A DNA stretch of 64,000 bases from Polaromonas sp. A23 (lineage in GTDB: Bacteria > Pseudomonadota > Gammaproteobacteria > Burkholderiales > Burkholderiaceae_C): positions 62,001 through 126,000 of the forward strand of contig NZ_MUNO01000045.1 in NCBI RefSeq assembly GCF_002001015.1, read 5' to 3'. Below are positions 9,447 to 17,953 of the stretch, in pieces. Every line of letters begins with the position of its first letter. The first letter of the stretch is position 1. The notes under the pieces were generated by a model, which was not told the origin of the DNA, ran no database searches, and saw only the letters and a list, made by a program, of their open reading frames with translations. A program made the position numbers and the translations under genes.

Positions 9447-9812
9447 TTATGCAGCTTTGGCGCCCAGCTTTTCCTTGATACGTGCCGACTTGCCGCTGCG
9501 GCTGCGCAGATAGTACAGCTTGGCACGGCGCACGTCACCGCGGCGCTTGACTTCGATCTTGGCGATCAGCGGGCTGTAGACCTGGAAGGTCCGCTCGACG
9601 CCTTCACCATTGGAGATCTTGCGCACGATGAAGCTGGAGTTCAGTCCGCGATTGCGCTTGGCAATCACAACACCTTCAAACGCCTGCACACGCTTGCGTG
9701 TACCTTCAACCACGTTGACGCTGACAATCACGGTGTCGCCGGGGGCATACACGGGAATGGTCTTGTTCAGGCGGGCAATTTCTTCCTGCTCTAGGGTCTG
9801 GATCAGATTCAT
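9447..9812 (-). CDS. rplS: 50S ribosomal protein L19
   Basis: Structural protein of the large subunit at the 30S-50S interface. 121 residues, normal length. Recognised by [53 protein letters not shown] and [14 protein letters not shown]. Last gene of the rpsP-rimM-trmD-rplS order. A 130-base gap separates it from trmD and contains an exact TATAAT on the minus strand (9938-9933), so an extra internal promoter is possible, although I see no good -35 partner. Confidence 0.97.
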   Translation of the reverse strand: MNLIQTLEQEEIARLNKTIPVYAPGDTVIVSVNVVEGTRKRVQAFEGVVIAKRNRGLNSSFIVRKISNGEGVERTFQVYSPLIAKIEVKRRGDVRRAKLYYLRSRSGKSARIKEKLGAKAA

Positions 9813-9942
9813 GATTTATTCCATCTAACTTTTTCGTTCATACACGCGCTACGCTAAAGACCGCAAATCCATGGACACATCAAGGATGGTCAAGATGGTT
9901 GCAGTGGCCGCCAGAGGACCGAAAAGCCTTTGATTATAGCGT

Positions 9943-10722
9943 TTATGCGTCCTGCTCCGGGTTTTCCATCAAATCCAGCAAAAAAGCCTCGTCACCAGCA
10001 CTCAGACACCCCGCAGCCCTGGCTTTTTGCACCAATTCGGGGCGATGACGCCAGGTCAAGGCCAGCCGCTGGTCGCGGCGCCAACGTTCAATGTGGGCAT
10101 GGTTACCCGACAAGAGTTTTTCGGGTACAGACTGGTCTCGCCAGTTTTCAGGCCGGGTGTAATGCGGGCAGTCAAGCAGTCCGTCCACCGCAGGGTTAAA
10201 ACTGTCGAACTGATGGCTACCTTCGTCGTTGAGCACGCCTGGCTGCAAGCGGGCCACGGCGTCCAGCAAGGCCATGGCGGCGATCTCGCCGCCGGACAGC
10301 ACAAAGTCGCCCAGGCTGATCTGCTGATCCACAAAAGTCTCAATAAAACGCTGGTCCAGCCCCTCATAACGGCCACAAATCAGCACCGCCCCGCTACTGG
10401 CTGACCAGTTGGCAACTCCAGCATGGTCCAGTGGCTGTCCAATGGGAGAAAACAGAACCACAGGGGCTTGCACATCGGCCGATTCTGCACGATCTGCACG
10501 TATGGCTTCCAGACAGCGTGCCAGCGGCTCGGCCATCATCACCATACCTGGGCCACCCCCGAAGGAACGGTCATCAATGCGGCGGTAGTTGCCTTCTGCA
10601 AAATCACGCGGATTCCAGAGCCTGACCGCAACCAGGCCTGATTCATAGGCACGGCGCGTCACGCCACTTGTCAGAAACGGCGCAAAAAGCTCGGGGAAAA
10701 GTGTGATGACGTCAAACCGCAT
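9943..10722 (-). CDS. trmD: tRNA (guanine-37-N1)-methyltransferase
   Basis: Methylates G37 of tRNAs with SAM, preventing frameshifts. 259 residues, family-normal. Trefoil-knot SAM motifs are seen: RFDVITLFPELF at the start, FGGGPGMVMMAEPL, LFSPIGQPL, ICGRYEGLDQRFIE, and LSGGEIAAMALLDAVARLQPGVL. Third gene of the ribosomal operon. The spacer to rimM (10723-10859) is nearly all a ~95-bp genomic repeat, so the two genes are less tightly packed than in most bacteria. Confidence 0.97.
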   Translation of the reverse strand: MRFDVITLFPELFAPFLTSGVTRRAYESGLVAVRLWNPRDFAEGNYRRIDDRSFGGGPGMVMMAEPLARCLEAIRADRAESADVQAPVVLFSPIGQPLDHAGVANWSASSGAVLICGRYEGLDQRFIETFVDQQISLGDFVLSGGEIAAMALLDAVARLQPGVLNDEGSHQFDSFNPAVDGLLDCPHYTRPENWRDQSVPEKLLSGNHAHIERWRRDQRLALTWRHRPELVQKARAAGCLSAGDEAFLLDLMENPEQDA

Positions 10723-10764
10723 GAGGAGTATTTTGCGCCATGAAGCGCCCGCAGCATCCCTAAA

Positions 10765-10859
10765 CCAGCAGGGGCCGCGGATCTGGCTTTGCCAGTCCGC
10801 AGGCGCAGCGGCCCCCTCGAGGGGCAGGGAGCTACACGCAGTGAGCGACCGTGGGGGCT
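10765..10859 (+). repeat. Boundary repeat (~95 bp family), copy B
   Basis: Begins CCAGCAGGGGCCGCGG, has the small hairpin CTGGCTTTGCCAG, then TCCGCAGGCGCAGCGG, CTACACGCAGTGAGCGACC and the end GTGGGGGCT. It abuts the rimM stop codon at 10860-10862 and occupies the rimM-trmD gap. Confidence 0.85.
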
Positions 10860-11477
10860 CTAGTAATCCGGCTGCCAGTCCACAGTGATGGTCTTGCCCT
10901 GCATATCCACGGCGTCCACATAGGCCGCCACAAAAGGGATCATGCGTTCAAGGGTCTGCTCGCCTTCGGTGTATTCAACACACAGAACCGAATGCGGGCC
11001 GGTGGCCATCAGGTCACGAACACAACCCAGGGCCACGCCTTCACGGTTAACGACATTCAAGCCCAGCAAGTCCACCCAGTAGTACTCGTCCTTGCCAGCC
11101 TTGGGAAAGCTGCTGCGTGGCACAAAAATACGCGCGCCGCGCAGGGCCTCGGCCGGTGTACGGTCGTCAATGCCGTCGAATTTGGCAACGACGGAGTCGG
11201 AGTGGGCTTTGGATTCGCTGACAGCCAGGGAAACCGTGCCGGAAAAAGCATCGAAACCTGGACGGTGTTTGGCGTCGGGGGGCTGTAAGAACCAGCGCCC
11301 GGAAGAAAAAAGCGCCTCGGAAGAGGCGCTGTGAGCCAGGACTTTCACCCAGCCTTTGACGCCCCAGGCGTCAAGAATGCGCCCGACTTCAACCGCATCG
11401 TCCGGCAAGCCAGACGACTCAAGGCCGGCTGGATTAGCCCCCACGCTGCTCACTCTGTGTAGGGCGCTGCCCCCCAT
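10860..11477 (-). CDS. rimM: Ribosome maturation factor RimM
   Basis: Chaperone for 30S head maturation that binds S19. Seen: DAVEVGRILDAWGVKGWVKV, RGARIFVPRSSFP, EYYWVDLLGLNVVN and the PRC-barrel end RMIPFVAAYVDAVDMQ with the final VDWQPDY. The open frame gives 205 residues from an ATG at 11477, but that ATG and about 14 following codons lie inside a ~95-bp genomic repeat (11436-11511). The native start may be farther in, for example the TTG at 11408 just before the conserved PDDAVEVGRI, so the N-terminal 23 residues are doubtful. Confidence 0.9.
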   Translation of the reverse strand: MGGSALHRVSSVGANPAGLESSGLPDDAVEVGRILDAWGVKGWVKVLAHSASSEALFSSGRWFLQPPDAKHRPGFDAFSGTVSLAVSESKAHSDSVVAKFDGIDDRTPAEALRGARIFVPRSSFPKAGKDEYYWVDLLGLNVVNREGVALGCVRDLMATGPHSVLCVEYTEGEQTLERMIPFVAAYVDAVDMQGKTITVDWQPDY

Positions 11478-11511
11478 GGGGGCGAATTTCCCTTGGGGCG
11501 GCCCGGCGGGA
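11436..11511 (-). repeat. Boundary repeat (~95 bp family), diverged copy D, overlapping rimM 5' end
   Basis: On the minus strand: CCCGCCGGGCCGC..., then CGCCCCCATGGGGGGCAGCG, CTACACAGAGTGAGCAGC, and the end GTGGGGGCT. The second half aligns with copy B (CCCCCTCGAGGGGCAG..., CTACACGCAGTGAGC, GTGGGGGCT); the first half is more diverged. It contains the annotated ATG of rimM. Confidence 0.7.
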
Positions 11512-11525
11512 AATTGTCATTTCAA

Positions 11526-11789
11526 TCAGGCGGCCTTGGGAGCAGCTGCCGAAGCACCCTGCTTGACCAGGCGCAGCACGGTGGGGGACGCTTGTGCGCC
11601 CACGCCGAGCCAGTGGGTCAGGCGGTCCTGCTCAATGCGCAGGGCTTCCTCGCCACCCTTGGCGATCGGGTTGTAAAAACCGATGCGCTCAATGAAACGG
11701 CCATCGCGGCGGACGCGTTTGTCAGCCACAACAATATTGAAAAAAGGACGGTGTTTAGAACCGCCGCGCGAGAGTCGAATGACGACCAT
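11526..11789 (-). CDS. rpsP: 30S ribosomal protein S16
   Basis: Small-subunit assembly protein. 87 residues with the typical start [41 protein letters not shown] and [17 protein letters not shown]. First gene of the rpsP-rimM-trmD-rplS operon. A perfect TATAAT lies about 105 bases upstream of its ATG on the minus strand, giving a leader of roughly 100 bases in which a gene-rich ribosomal control could act, though I see no defined structure. Confidence 0.97.
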   Translation of the reverse strand: MVVIRLSRGGSKHRPFFNIVVADKRVRRDGRFIERIGFYNPIAKGGEEALRIEQDRLTHWLGVGAQASPTVLRLVKQGASAAAPKAA

Positions 11790-11894
11790 GATTTATCCTT
11801 CGGGTGGCGGGGTGAAAAATCACCCCAAAATGTTCCTGCAGCGCTTGAGACACACGACATGGCACCCGGCCAGCGAAATGCTGCAAAGCCGTAG

Positions 11895-11923
11895 ATTATA
11901 ACCCGCCGACCGTCACTGTTCCA
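11895..11923 (-). promoter_or_regulatory. Candidate sigma-70 promoter of the rpsP operon
   Basis: Minus-strand TATAAT at 11900-11895, in context GGGTTATAATCTACG. The best -35 at 17 bases is TGGAAC, only a weak match to TTGACA. The position upstream of rpsP supports it. Confidence 0.55.
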
Positions 11924-11958
11924 CCCGCAGCCTTTCCCAACCTCTTTTGGCCACTCCC

Positions 11959-12507
11959 ATGACCCTGATACGAGCCAGCGTTGACACCGATCTGCCAGCG
12001 ATCACCGCCATTTATGCCCACCATGTGCTGGGCGGCACCGGCACCTTCGAAACCGAGCCCCCCAGCGTGACCGACATGGCCACGCGCCGGGCCGATGTGC
12101 TGGGCAAGGGCCTGCCTTACCTCGTGGCCGAAGAAAACGGCGCCGTAATCGGCTTTGCTTACGGCAATTGGTTCAAGCCCCGCCCCGCCTACCGCTATTC
12201 GGTGGAAGATTCGATTTACCTGGCGCCCGGGCTGCAGGGCAAAGGCGTGGGGCGCATGTTGCTGAGCGAGTTGCTGACGCGCTGCGAAGCTGTGGGAATA
12301 CGTAAAGTCATGGCTGTCATCGGCGACTCGGCCAACGCCGGGTCGGTCGGCGTGCACCGTGCACTGGGCTTCACGCAGGTCGGCATTGTCGAGTCCTGCG
12401 GCTGGAAGATGGGCGCCTGGCGTGATATCGTGATCATGCAAAAGACGCTGGGTGCCGGCGACACCTTGCCGCCCCAGGACGCCGCGCCGCCCTCTCCTCC
12501 TGTCTGA
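11959..12507 (+). CDS. GNAT N-acetyltransferase, phosphinothricin/methionine-sulfone acetyltransferase-like
   Basis: 182-residue acetyl-CoA-dependent acyltransferase. Start ATG at 11959 (MTLIRASVDTD); an upstream TTG is less likely. The family pattern is clear: ITAIYAHHVLGGTGTFETEPPS, GFAYGNWFKPRPAYRYSVEDSIYL, the acetyl-CoA loop GLQGKGVGRMLL and SVGVHRALGFTQVG followed by KMGAWRDIVIMQKTL, as in PAT/MddA proteins that acetylate glutamate analogues such as methionine sulfoximine. The true substrate is not known. It starts a rightward three-gene run and diverges from rpsP. Confidence 0.85.
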   Translation: MTLIRASVDTDLPAITAIYAHHVLGGTGTFETEPPSVTDMATRRADVLGKGLPYLVAEENGAVIGFAYGNWFKPRPAYRYSVEDSIYLAPGLQGKGVGRMLLSELLTRCEAVGIRKVMAVIGDSANAGSVGVHRALGFTQVGIVESCGWKMGAWRDIVIMQKTLGAGDTLPPQDAAPPSPPV

Positions 12508-12515
12508 TTGCCTGC

Positions 12516-12992
12516 ATGAAAAACAAGAACAAGACCCTGGCCACCTGGTTTGCATTTGCCGTTGGCCAGTTGGGCATTCATCGGCTCTACCTCTTTGGCT
12601 GGAAAGATGCGCTGGCGTGGGTACACCCTCTGGTGGCGGCACTGGGCTGGTGGGGCGTACAGCGTGTGCGGCAGTATGGCCAGGACGACCAGCTGGCTTG
12701 GTTGCTGGTCCCATTGCTGGGATTCACACTGGCAGCCACGGCCCTGACGGCCATCTATTACGGCCTGATGGCGCCTGAAAAATGGAATGCGCAGTACAAC
12801 CCTGAACAGCCCACCGACAGTCCGTCTGGCAAGACCAACTGGCTCACCATGGCTGCCATCATTTTGGCATTGCTGTTCGGCACCATTGCCCTGATGTCCA
12901 GTATCGCGTTCAGCTTTCAGCGCTACTTCGAGTACCAGGTTGAGGAAGCCCGGAAGATCTCCCAACAGGAGCCCGTGAATGGACAACGCTGA
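12516..12992 (+). CDS. Small membrane protein with TM2-like N-terminus
   Basis: 158 residues. The start, about residues 8-30 (TWFAFAVGQLGIHRLYLFGWKDA), resembles the TM2 domain signature in which a helix-turn-helix with a G-x-H-R-x-Y-L motif joins two membrane spans. Further hydrophobic helices lie near 60-82 and 110-135, followed by a polar C-terminus. Function unknown. It is 8 bases downstream of the first GNAT gene and overlaps the second by 14 bases, so the three are likely one transcript. Confidence 0.7.
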   Translation: MKNKNKTLATWFAFAVGQLGIHRLYLFGWKDALAWVHPLVAALGWWGVQRVRQYGQDDQLAWLLVPLLGFTLAATALTAIYYGLMAPEKWNAQYNPEQPTDSPSGKTNWLTMAAIILALLFGTIALMSSIAFSFQRYFEYQVEEARKISQQEPVNGQR

Positions 12993-13512
12993 TTCCGGGG
13001 AGATCGTGATCCGTGCAGCCGAACCGGGCGATGCGGCGGCTATTTCTGCCCTTTTGGGTCGCGTAGGAACCTTCGAAGGTACGCTGCAGTTGCCGGACAT
13101 GCCTGTTGCCTCGCGGGTCGAGATGCTGCAACGGGTGGATGCCCAGAGCTGCAGACTGGTGGCGGTGGCAGGAGGCGAGGTCGTCGGCATGGCCGGCTTG
13201 CACGTGCAGCAACCCAGCTTGCGCCGCAGCCATGTGCGCGGTTTGGGCATTGGCATTGCGCCCGAATGGCAACGCCGCGGCTTGGGTCGCCAACTCATGG
13301 GCCGCCTGCTCGGCTGGGCCGACCAGTGGGGCGGCGTGCTGCGCATCGAACTGTGGGTCCACGTGGACAACGAGCGCGCCATCGCGCTGTACCGCAGTTT
13401 GGGGTTTATCGAGGAAGGCCGGCACAAGGCCTACGCATTGAAGAACGGTCGCTATGTCGACAGTATTTCCATGGCACGCCTGCATCCGAACCCGCCCGGC
13501 ATTGCTGGGTAG
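12979..13512 (+). CDS. GNAT N-acetyltransferase, ribosomal-protein-acetylase-like
   Basis: 177 residues. Start ATG at 12979, inside the last codons of the previous gene. Seen: IRAAEPGDAAAISALLG, LGIGIAPEWQRRGLGRQLM (acetyl-CoA pyrophosphate loop Q-R-R-G-L-G), ELWVHVDNERAIALYRSLGFIEEGRHKAYALKNGRYVDSISM, which fits the RimI/SpeG/YhhY-like group (YhhY or PanM-like small-molecule or N-terminal acetylases). Substrate cannot be stated. Converges with the phosphate transporter gene 18 bases downstream. Confidence 0.82.
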   Translation: MDNADSGEIVIRAAEPGDAAAISALLGRVGTFEGTLQLPDMPVASRVEMLQRVDAQSCRLVAVAGGEVVGMAGLHVQQPSLRRSHVRGLGIGIAPEWQRRGLGRQLMGRLLGWADQWGGVLRIELWVHVDNERAIALYRSLGFIEEGRHKAYALKNGRYVDSISMARLHPNPPGIAG

Positions 13513-13529
13513 TTCCCAGACGCTCGGGC

Positions 13530-14540
13530 TTAGAACAGCTGCAGGCTGACCCAGTAAGCGACGCCGGCGACAAACGCCGAGGCAGGTATCGTGAAGATCC
13601 AGGCCCAGACAATATTGCCAGCCACGCCCCAGCGCACGGCAGAAGCACGCTGGGTCGAACCGACACCGACAATCGCGCCGGTGATGGTGTGGGTGGTGGA
13701 CACCGGTATGCCCAGGCCAGTGGCCAGGAACAAGGTCAATGCCCCGCCGGTTTCCGCACAAAATCCGCCAACCGGTTTGAGCTTGGTGATTTTCTGGCCC
13801 ATGGTTCTAACGATGCGCCAGCCGCCGAACATGGTACCCGCGGCAATGGCCACGTAGCAACTGATGATCGCCCACGTCGGCGGTGACGAGTCACTGGCAG
13901 AGGTGTAGCCAGTGGCAATCAGCAGCATCCAGATGATGCCGATGGTTTTTTGCGCATCGTTGCCACCGTGGCCAAGGCTGTAGGCGCCGGCAGAAACCAG
14001 CTGCATGCGGCGGAACCACCGGTCTACCCTGGACGGCGTGGCGCGCCGGTAAATCCATGCCACCAGCACCATCATCATCGAGCCCAGAAGAAAACCCAGC
14101 AGCGGTGACACAAAGATGAACGCCACGGTTTTCAGGATACCGGCTGAAACCAGCGCGCTGGCGCCTGACTTGGCCATCACCGCGCCGACAATGCCGCCAA
14201 TCAGCGCGTGCGATGAACTGCTCGGAATGCCGTAATACCATGTCACGAGGTTCCAGGTAATGGCGCCTATCAAGGCACCGAACACCACATGCGTATCCAC
14301 GATACCCGGCTGGACAATACCCTTGCCCACCGTTGCGGCCACGCTCAAGTGAAAAATGAAGATGGCGATGAAGTTGAACGACGCGGCAAACAGCACCGCC
14401 TGACCCGGCTTGAGGACACCGGTCGAAACCACAGTGGCAATCGAGTTCGCCGCATCATGAAACCCGTTCATGAAGTCGAACGCAATCGCCAGGAACACCA
14501 GCATGGCCACCACCCACAAGGCGGTTTGTGCGGTCTCCAT
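13530..14540 (-). CDS. Inorganic phosphate transporter, Pit family
   Basis: Low-affinity proton/metal-phosphate symporter of the inner membrane. 336 residues, the shorter Pit type. The two repeated signature blocks are seen: GFHDAANSIATVVSTGVLKPGQAV near the N-terminus and SLGHGGNDAQKTIGIIW in the second half, plus GIPVSTTHTITGAIVGVG near the C-terminus. About 8-10 hydrophobic helices. It lies 2 bases downstream of the DUF47 gene, its usual partner. Confidence 0.92.
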   Translation of the reverse strand: METAQTALWVVAMLVFLAIAFDFMNGFHDAANSIATVVSTGVLKPGQAVLFAASFNFIAIFIFHLSVAATVGKGIVQPGIVDTHVVFGALIGAITWNLVTWYYGIPSSSSHALIGGIVGAVMAKSGASALVSAGILKTVAFIFVSPLLGFLLGSMMMVLVAWIYRRATPSRVDRWFRRMQLVSAGAYSLGHGGNDAQKTIGIIWMLLIATGYTSASDSSPPTWAIISCYVAIAAGTMFGGWRIVRTMGQKITKLKPVGGFCAETGGALTLFLATGLGIPVSTTHTITGAIVGVGSTQRASAVRWGVAGNIVWAWIFTIPASAFVAGVAYWVSLQLF

Positions 14541-14542
14541 GT

Positions 14543-15190
14543 TCAGGAGTTTTCGAGGACAATGCCCTCGATCAGATTGGCCACGTCCTCACACTTGTCG
14601 GTGATGGTTTCCAGCAATTCGTAAATCGCCTTCAGCTTGATGACCTCGCGCACGTCCGGCTCTTCACGGAACAGCTTGCTCATGGCTGAGCGCATCACGC
14701 GGTCGGCATCGGACTCGAGTTTGTCGATTTCTTCGCAGGTTTTCAGCGCCGCTTCCGCTGTGGCCGCATCGCTGAGCTTGTCAATCAATGCCACCGCATC
14801 CTTGAGGCGCTCGCAGCATTTGACGCTCAGGTCCGTCAGGCGCACGATTTCTTCGGTCATGTGCCGCACGTCGTAGAGCGCCATGGTTTCGGCGGAATCC
14901 TGAATCAGGTCGCACACATCATCCATGGTATTGATCAGCGAATGGATCTGTTCACGATCAATCGGCGTGATGAATGTCTTGTGCAACATCCGGTTCACCT
15001 CGTGGGTGATACGGTCGGCAGCGCGCTCGGCGTTGTCTACCTCGCGGTTGTAGGCTTCTCGCTTTTCCACATCGCTGTAGTTGGCCACCAAGTTGGAAAA
15101 GGCACGGGCCGCCTCCACAATGCGGTCGGCATGCTGGTTGAACAGCTCAAAAAAATTGCCTTCACGCGGCAACAGCTTGCCAAACAACAT
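14543..15190 (-). CDS. DUF47/PhoU-like Pit accessory protein
   Basis: 215 residues, all-helical, related to PhoU and to the YkaA/Pit accessory family. Start ATG at 15190 (MLFGKLLPREGNFF) with a GGAG ribosome site 6 bases upstream; an in-frame TTG two codons earlier is less likely. Seen: FFELFNQHADRIVEAARAF, ITHEVNRMLHKTFITPIDREQIHSLI, DVCDLIQDSAETMALYDV and the C-terminal YELLETITDKCEDVANLIEGIVLENS. It precedes pit in the same transcript and probably modulates phosphate uptake. Confidence 0.9.
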   Translation of the reverse strand: MLFGKLLPREGNFFELFNQHADRIVEAARAFSNLVANYSDVEKREAYNREVDNAERAADRITHEVNRMLHKTFITPIDREQIHSLINTMDDVCDLIQDSAETMALYDVRHMTEEIVRLTDLSVKCCERLKDAVALIDKLSDAATAEAALKTCEEIDKLESDADRVMRSAMSKLFREEPDVREVIKLKAIYELLETITDKCEDVANLIEGIVLENS

Positions 15191-15379
15191 CTTCAACTCC
15201 TGGGAGGGTGCATGTCCTGGGACATGACAAATTTGTGACAGACAGGAGTTTAACCGCGAGGCTCATACCGTCCATCCGGGGCCCATCTGGCAAGCGCAGC
15301 ATCGGTTGTTGGGCTTTTTTGCCTATAAACGGTACAGTTCACTTCAAATTGTCCCCACGCCTGATCGCACAACGACACC

Positions 15380-16549
15380 ATGAAGCACAAAAAACTCCTG
15401 ATCGCCGTGTTGGTTCTGGTCCTCGCGGGTCTGGCCGTGTTGTTCAGTTTGCCCACGATTGTGGACAAGCGCATGAACACCCTCGCACTGGCGCCGCCTT
15501 ACACCGCCAGTGAAAAAGCCAAAACCCTGCATGAAAAGCTGTTCGTTGCCGACCTCCACGACGACGCGCTACTCTGGTCTCGCGATCTCCTGCATCGTTA
15601 CGACTACGGCCACACCGATCTGCCGCGCCTGCTCGAAGGGCGCGTGAGCCTGCAGGTTTTTTCAACCGTCACCAAAACGCCTAAAGGCCTTAACTTCGAG
15701 CGCAACTCGGACGACACCGACAGCATCACCATGCTGGCCATGGCGCAGCGCTGGCCGCAGCGCACCTGGGGCAGCCTGCTGGAACGCGCGTTGTACCAGG
15801 GCGAAAAGCTGCATGCAGCCGCAAAAGACAGCGGGGGCGCCATGCGTGTGGTGCGCTCCCAGGCCGACCTGGCGGAGGTATTCGCCGGCCCGGCCCCCAA
15901 GGGTGGGCGGCTGGCCGCCGTGCTGGCGACGGAAGGCCTGCACCCGCTGGAAGGCAAACTGGAGAATGTGGACAGACTTTATGACGCCGGCTTTCGCATC
16001 ACCGGCCTCACCCACTTTTTTGACAATGAACTGGGTGGTTCCGCCCACGGGATGAAGAAAGGCGGGCTGACGCCATTCGGCAAAGAAGTCGTCCGCCGCC
16101 TGGAAGAAAAACAGATCATCGTGGACCTGGCCCATGCCTCACCCAAGGTGATTGACGACGTGCTGGCCATGGCAAAGCGGCCTGTGCTGGTCTCGCACAC
16201 CGGCGTGCAAGGCACCTGCCGCGGCCCGCGCAACCTCAGCGACGCGCATATCAAGGGCATTGCCGCCACAGGTGGTGTCATCGGCATCGGTTATTTTGAA
16301 GGCGCAGTCTGCGGGCTGGATGTGGCATATATCGTCAAGGCCATACGCCACACCGCCAACATCGCGGGTGTCAAGCATGTCGCGCTGGGTTCGGATTTTG
16401 ACGGTGCCATCAAGGCCAGCTTCGACACCACCGGCCTGGTGCTTCTGACGCAGGGCTTGCTGGAAGCCGGTTTCAGCGAAAGCGACGTGGCCGGCATCAT
16501 GGGCGGCAACGTGTTGCGTCTGCTGCAAGCGCAATTGCCGCCGCGCTGA
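15380..16549 (+). CDS. Membrane dipeptidase (peptidase M19)
   Basis: Zinc dipeptidase of the renal dipeptidase family. 389 residues with an N-terminal hydrophobic helix (about 6-26) that should anchor it or act as a signal peptide. Metal ligands: H-x-D as LHDD (His60, Asp62), the bridging Glu in LATEGLHPLEG (about 184), then the His residues in VDLAHASPKVID and LVSHTGVQGTCRGPRNLSD, and the terminal Asp in ALGSDFDGAIK. Alone and divergent from the DUF47-pit pair. Natural dipeptide substrates unknown. Confidence 0.9.
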   Translation: MKHKKLLIAVLVLVLAGLAVLFSLPTIVDKRMNTLALAPPYTASEKAKTLHEKLFVADLHDDALLWSRDLLHRYDYGHTDLPRLLEGRVSLQVFSTVTKTPKGLNFERNSDDTDSITMLAMAQRWPQRTWGSLLERALYQGEKLHAAAKDSGGAMRVVRSQADLAEVFAGPAPKGGRLAAVLATEGLHPLEGKLENVDRLYDAGFRITGLTHFFDNELGGSAHGMKKGGLTPFGKEVVRRLEEKQIIVDLAHASPKVIDDVLAMAKRPVLVSHTGVQGTCRGPRNLSDAHIKGIAATGGVIGIGYFEGAVCGLDVAYIVKAIRHTANIAGVKHVALGSDFDGAIKASFDTTGLVLLTQGLLEAGFSESDVAGIMGGNVLRLLQAQLPPR

Positions 16550-16568
16550 AGCCTGACTCGGCAGGATC

Positions 16569-16931
16569 CTAACTGCTGCGGAAGATGAAATACACCGCAC
16601 CCACCATGCAAAGCGCCGCCCACAAATAGTCAAGCTTGAGCGGCTCGTTGAGATAAAAAACCGCAAAGGGCACAAACACGGCCAGCGTAATGATCTCCTG
16701 CATGATCTTGAGCTGGCCCACGCTGTACATGGTGAAGCCAATGCGGTTGCCCGGCACCTGAAGCAGGTATTCAAACAAGGCAATGCCCCAACTGACAAGT
16801 GCCGCGATGTACCAGGGCGACGTCGCCAGGTTTTTCAGGTGGCCATACCAGGCAAAGGTCATGAAAACGTTGGACAGCAGCAGCAGGCCAATGGCTTGCG
16901 CGGAAACGGGAAGCGACTGTAGAAACTGCAT
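16569..16931 (-). CDS. DMT-superfamily small membrane protein (DUF486)
   Basis: 120 residues with four hydrophobic helices. Seen: LLLLSNVFMTFAWYGHLKNL, SWGIALFEYLLQVPGNRIG, LKIMQEIITLAVFVPFAVFYLNEPLKLDYLWA and MVGAVYFIFRSS, typical of the DUF486 half-size drug/metabolite transporter relatives. Substrate unknown; such proteins usually work as dimers. Lies 25 bases downstream of the AEC permease gene on the same strand. Confidence 0.88.
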   Translation of the reverse strand: MQFLQSLPVSAQAIGLLLLSNVFMTFAWYGHLKNLATSPWYIAALVSWGIALFEYLLQVPGNRIGFTMYSVGQLKIMQEIITLAVFVPFAVFYLNEPLKLDYLWAALCMVGAVYFIFRSS

Positions 16932-16956
16932 GAAAACTCCGTATCACTCGTTGCGG

Positions 16957-17916
16957 TCAGCCCAGGTAAGGCAGCAGCGTGAAAACCAGCGTCAAGCTCA
17001 GCAACGCCAGCGCCGTTGAAACCACCACGCTGGCTGTCACAAGCTCCTCGGCCACTTCATAGCGCTGCGAGAACAAAAACACGTTGGCCCCAATTGGCAG
17101 CGCCGCCGCCACCACCATCACCGTCATGGGCAAGCCCCCAACGCCCAGCAACCGGCACAGCAGGGCCACCAGCAAGGGATGGATCAGATTCTTGATGCCG
17201 GCCAGGGCCAGTGCCTGCCGCCAGTGTTGGCCCACCGGCGTATTGGCCAGCGTCACGCCAACCAACACCAGCGCAAGCGGGCCAAAGGCAAGAGCCAGCA
17301 TTTCCAGCGGTTTGTCGATCACGCCGGGGATCACCCAGCCGGTTTGCGCAAACAGCAGCCCCGCAATGATGGGCAGAGGCACCGGGTGCAACAACGCATT
17401 TCTGACAGCCATCAGTACAGTGGCTATCGCGTGACGCGGCGCACCACCTTCCATGCTTGTACCCTGGCGCGCTTCACGCGCCACAGCCAGCTCGAGTACC
17501 ACGGTGGCACTTGTCAGCAGCACCAGCGCATGAACCGACACCAGCGTGAGCAGCGTCACCAGCCCGGCCGGCCCGTACAACAAGCTCACCAGGGCAATGC
17601 CGATCATGACCGTGTTTGAAAAAGTATTGGCCAGCGCCAGCACCGCGCCGCGGCGGTTAAAACCCTGCACCGCCAGCGTGCCGCCAAACAAAATGGCCAC
17701 TGCCAGGAAATACGCCGCCACCGGCTTGAAGTCGAGCTGTTCGACATTAACCTTGCTCATGGTGCGAAACAGCAGCGCCGGCGTGAGAAGTAAAAAAATC
17801 AGACCTGAAAGATCCCTGATGGCCGCAGCCCTGATCCAGCCAAGGCGGCCGGCCATGAAGCCCGTGGCAATCAGGAGAACCACCGGAAACAGGGCGGCAA
17901 AAACAGGCGAATTCAT
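16957..17916 (-). CDS. AEC-family (auxin efflux carrier-like) permease
   Basis: 319-residue inner-membrane carrier with about 10 hydrophobic helices, of the family containing malonate and other organic-acid permeases. Seen: VVLLIATGFMAGRLGWI, FLLLTPALLFRTMSKV, GIALVSLLYGPAGLVTLLTLVSVHALVLLTSATVV, KNLIHPLLVALLCRLLG and LPIGANVFLFSQRYEVAEELVTASVVVSTALALLSLT, the last being the characteristic C-terminal block of this family. Substrate unknown. Start ATG at 17916. Confidence 0.88.
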   Translation of the reverse strand: MNSPVFAALFPVVLLIATGFMAGRLGWIRAAAIRDLSGLIFLLLTPALLFRTMSKVNVEQLDFKPVAAYFLAVAILFGGTLAVQGFNRRGAVLALANTFSNTVMIGIALVSLLYGPAGLVTLLTLVSVHALVLLTSATVVLELAVAREARQGTSMEGGAPRHAIATVLMAVRNALLHPVPLPIIAGLLFAQTGWVIPGVIDKPLEMLALAFGPLALVLVGVTLANTPVGQHWRQALALAGIKNLIHPLLVALLCRLLGVGGLPMTVMVVAAALPIGANVFLFSQRYEVAEELVTASVVVSTALALLSLTLVFTLLPYLG

Positions 17917-17953
17917 CCGGCGATCTTAGCCGCCGGCGCAATGTGGGGACTGA

